Below, in pieces: positions 6,218 through 7,997 of a DNA stretch of 7,997 nucleotides (its first letter is position 1; every line of letters begins with the position of its first letter). The stretch comes from an uncultured Treponema sp. (GTDB lineage: Bacteria > Spirochaetota > Spirochaetia > Treponematales > Treponemataceae): contig CAKZZR010000157.1 in the NCBI GenBank assembly GCA_937885475.1, forward strand, positions 1 through 7,997, in the 5' to 3' direction. A model generated the notes under the pieces. The model saw only the letters and a program-made list of their open reading frames with translations, was not told where the DNA came from and made no database searches. Both the position numbers and the translations under genes were made by a program.

Positions 6218-7480
6218 ATGACAGATTCGACCATCGTTCAATTTTCATCTAAAATTCCTGCCCGAAAGCTGATTAAAAAGAATTACGAGGCATATATTCC
6301 CGTTTTGGAATCCATAATGCAGAATATAAAGGCAATCCTTACTGAAAAACTGTCCTTGTCATCTCAGCCTACGTATAAGGCGCGCATAAAGAGCTTCAAC
6401 AGTTATTATAAGAAGGTTCTTCGCCAGCGCCCTGACGAGGCGGCGGTTTCCTCTGGGCTTATTTGTCTTACCGACATGATGGGAATTCGTATTATCTGCA
6501 CCTTCCTTGAAGACATAGAAATCGTTCTTGACCAGATTAAGGGCTTGTTTGAGGTAAAGGAAGTTGAGGTGAAGGGCGCGGATCAGAGCTTTAAGGAGTT
6601 CGGATATGAGAGCGTTCATGTTTTGGTCTCAATTCCCAAGGAATGCGTGCCGTCGCCGCTTCCGGAAGGCTTAAGTCTTCCGGAGGAGCTTGTCTGCGAG
6701 ATTCAGATTCGGACGATTCTGCAGGACGCATGGGCGGAGGTTGAGCACGAGCTTATCTATAAGACGGAATTTACGCCGTTTGACATGCCGCTCCGTCGTA
6801 AGCTTGCGTCCATGAATGCGTCACTCAGCCTTGCAGACATTATTTTTCAGGAAATCCGCGATTATCAGAAAAACCTTCAGTCAGAAATGTCCATGCGCCG
6901 CCGCTCGTTTTATGAAAAAGCGGATGACCTTACCGTGGACATGCAGATTGCAAAGAAAAACGAGATTATTGAGCGCATAAATCCTTATGTTCAGGGAACG
7001 ATTGACGAGCTTTTGCTGCAGGCGATTAAGGCTCACAATGCCGGTGATTTGGATACTGCGATTCTTATCTATACCAAAATCATCGACTCCAAGCCTAAGC
7101 CGAACAATATCGTGCTTTCTGTTATTCACAAGCACCGTGGAATGGCGTATTTTTCAAAAAATGATTATGAGAATGCGCTTTCAGATTTCAGGACATCCTT
7201 TGAATATGACAATAAGTCCTTCCGCTCCGTATATTATGAGGGAATCGTTTATTCCATTCAGAAGCAGTATGAGGCGGCTGTTGAATGCTTTACGCGCTCT
7301 CTTGACATAAATGAATATCAGTCCCACACGTTCTATCGCCGCGCGCTCGCATATTACGAGCTTAAGCAGTATGAGAATGCAATGAACGACGTTATCTCCG
7401 CGCAAAAATTGGGATTGGAGGAGCCGGGCTTGGAAAGCCTGCATTCAAAGCTGCTTGAGAAGTTTGATATGAAGATGTAG
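6218..7480 (+). CDS. RelA/SpoT-family (p)ppGpp synthetase domain with C-terminal TPR repeats
   Basis: Protein of 420 residues. Residues about 20-220 form a RelA/SpoT nucleotidyltransferase domain, which transfers pyrophosphate from ATP to GDP or GTP to make the stringent-response alarmone. Visible motifs are YKARIKSFNSYYKK at about 54-67 (R56, K58; the ATP-contacting RxKS segment), DMMGIRI (D86, metal binding), GYESVH (Y130, H134; guanine stacking), and EIQIRT (E161, R165) followed by AWAEVEH (H177). All key synthetase residues are therefore present. There is no HD hydrolase domain, nor TGS or ACT domains. Residues about 262-404 form about four TPR repeats, with typical YENALSDF, YEAAVECF and YENAMNDV helices, probably for protein binding. 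ATG 6218 is chosen over TTG 6200 because the latter overlaps the -10 element. The stop is TAG 7478, with TGA five codons further. It is single-promoter and monocistronic, or read into the next gene. Confidence 0.85.
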   Translation: MTDSTIVQFSSKIPARKLIKKNYEAYIPVLESIMQNIKAILTEKLSLSSQPTYKARIKSFNSYYKKVLRQRPDEAAVSSGLICLTDMMGIRIICTFLEDIEIVLDQIKGLFEVKEVEVKGADQSFKEFGYESVHVLVSIPKECVPSPLPEGLSLPEELVCEIQIRTILQDAWAEVEHELIYKTEFTPFDMPLRRKLASMNASLSLADIIFQEIRDYQKNLQSEMSMRRRSFYEKADDLTVDMQIAKKNEIIERINPYVQGTIDELLLQAIKAHNAGDLDTAILIYTKIIDSKPKPNNIVLSVIHKHRGMAYFSKNDYENALSDFRTSFEYDNKSFRSVYYEGIVYSIQKQYEAAVECFTRSLDINEYQSHTFYRRALAYYELKQYENAMNDVISAQKLGLEEPGLESLHSKLLEKFDMKM

Positions 7481-7492
7481 TGCAAGAGTTCT

Positions 7493-7539
7493 GCATGAAA
7501 AATTATTAAGGAACAAAAAAAATTGCGTGAAAAATTGTC
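7493..7539 (+). repeat. Pair of short direct repeats in the gap before the JAMM gene
   Basis: GCATGAAAAATTAT (7493-7506) and GCGTGAAAAATTGT (7525-7538) match at 12 of 14 bases and start 32 bases apart, about three helical turns. They precede the predicted promoter at 7578-7586. They could be a protein-binding pair or chance in A-rich DNA. The gap 7481-7593 shows no convincing terminator. Confidence 0.25.
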
Positions 7540-7577
7540 TGCTACGTGCAAAAGGCGTTTTTTCTTCATTTGCTTTA

Positions 7578-7586
7578 TGGTATAGT
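7578..7586 (+). promoter_or_regulatory. Extended -10 promoter giving a leaderless mRNA for the JAMM-domain gene
   Basis: TGGTATAGT fits the extended -10 pattern TGnTATAAT with one mismatch; the region 17 bases upstream is T-rich with no good -35. The -10 ends 7 bases before ATG 7594, so the transcript should begin at about the start codon. The seven bases between, GAAATAG, contain no Shine-Dalgarno sequence. Confidence 0.5.
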
Positions 7587-7593
7587 GAAATAG

Positions 7594-7997
7594 ATGGAAC
7601 GAAACGCGAGCGCATATTTTTCAAGTGATGTCATACGCACTGTTCAGCAGAAAATTCAGGCTTCCGCAGGAAACGAAGTTTTCTTTGTGGGCGAGATTGA
7701 TGCTGATGGTCTTGTTGTGTCCGTACAAGCTGTTGCGCATGGTAACGCTCATTCTGTTCCCGTTCAATTTGAGGAAGCTCGCAAATGCTCCGTTCTCATT
7801 CATAACCATCCGAGCGGGCGTCTCGTTCCTTCTGACGCGGATATTGGCGTGGCTTCCGCGGCAAGCGAGCGTGCGCAGGGCTTTTACATAATAGACAACG
7901 ACTGTTCCCAGGTGTACGTGGTGGTAGAGCCGGTTCGTCCGACCGTCATAAAAAAACTGGATTCGCAGGAGCTTTGCGGGTACCTTGCTTCGGGAGG
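7594..7997 (+). CDS. JAMM/RadC-like domain protein, 5' part only (possibly a DinG-type helicase fusion)
   Basis: An open frame of 134 codons runs from ATG 7594 off the end of the window without a stop. Residues about 28-110 form a JAB/JAMM fold of the RadC type. A strand with FFVGEID places a glutamate at E34. HNHPSGRLVPSDAD at 70-83 gives the H70-x-H72-x7-S80-x2-D83 zinc-binding signature, and GFYIIDND follows where RadC-like domains end with a (D/H)-rich strand. All ligands of a metalloprotease-type site are present. From memory, some treponemal proteins carry such a domain at the N terminus of a DinG-family (XPD-like) DNA helicase; the helicase part would lie beyond the window, so this is inference. 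The start is supported by the promoter spacing, not by a ribosome binding site. No earlier in-frame start exists nearby because TAG 7591-7593 directly precedes the ATG. Confidence 0.75.
   Translation, partial: MERNASAYFSSDVIRTVQQKIQASAGNEVFFVGEIDADGLVVSVQAVAHGNAHSVPVQFEEARKCSVLIHNHPSGRLVPSDADIGVASAASERAQGFYIIDNDCSQVYVVVEPVRPTVIKKLDSQELCGYLASG

Noticed and set aside
7546..7563. Terminator with a T-run after the RelA/SpoT-TPR gene
   Set aside because: The only possible stem is four A-T pairs around GGCG, too weak to call an intrinsic terminator.
7625..7891. Open frame of 88 codons from 7625
   Set aside because: It is a shifted-frame shadow of the JAMM-domain gene that starts at 7594.

Overview
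The window looks like a chromosomal segment of a host-associated spirochaete of the genus Treponema, with moderate GC. The main marker is a complete gene for FlaA, the periplasmic flagellar sheath protein found in spirochaetes (4990-6081). It sits next to a periplasmic N-acetylmuramoyl-L-alanine amidase and a GerMN lipoprotein-like or membrane protein; from memory this neighbourhood resembles the T. pallidum flaA region. All genes are on the + strand. No stretch longer than about 115 bases lacks a gene, and I see no tRNA, rRNA, CRISPR array or insertion sequence.

Region 1 (1-3358) looks like a carbohydrate or small-molecule biosynthesis module. It holds a PseG/SpsG-like nucleotide-sugar-processing domain fused to a zinc-ribbon class I SAM methyltransferase, followed by an ATP-grasp ligase. 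The fused gene is broken in frame by a TAG codon at 1261-1263. The reading frame and the methyltransferase fold continue without a shift on the far side, up to a TGA at 1705. A second TAG lies in the same frame at 4-6, and the codons after it already look like coding sequence. The gene is therefore either decaying by point nonsense mutations or TAG is read through or recoded.

Region 2 (3377-4880) encodes the cell-wall amidase and the GerMN protein, with an 8-base overlap. It is close behind the ATP-grasp gene, so region 1 and region 2 may be one operon.

Region 3 (4915-6134) is flaA as an autonomous unit. It has a near-consensus sigma-70 promoter (TTGACA-17-GATAAT), a strong ribosome binding site, a codon choice visibly different from its neighbours, and a perfect 11-bp stem intrinsic terminator.

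Region 4 (6183-7997) has a RelA/SpoT-type (p)ppGpp synthetase domain fused to TPR repeats, then the 5' part of a gene starting with a JAMM/RadC-like metalloprotease domain that runs off the window. Both genes have a -10 element ending only 6-7 bases before the start codon and no Shine-Dalgarno sequence, so both are predicted to be translated from leaderless mRNAs. This contrasts with flaA just upstream.

Nothing here is clearly an undescribed defence or mobile system. The items most worth checking are the in-frame TAG codons, the paired leaderless genes, and the three-activity sugar/ligase cassette beside the flagellar sheath gene.
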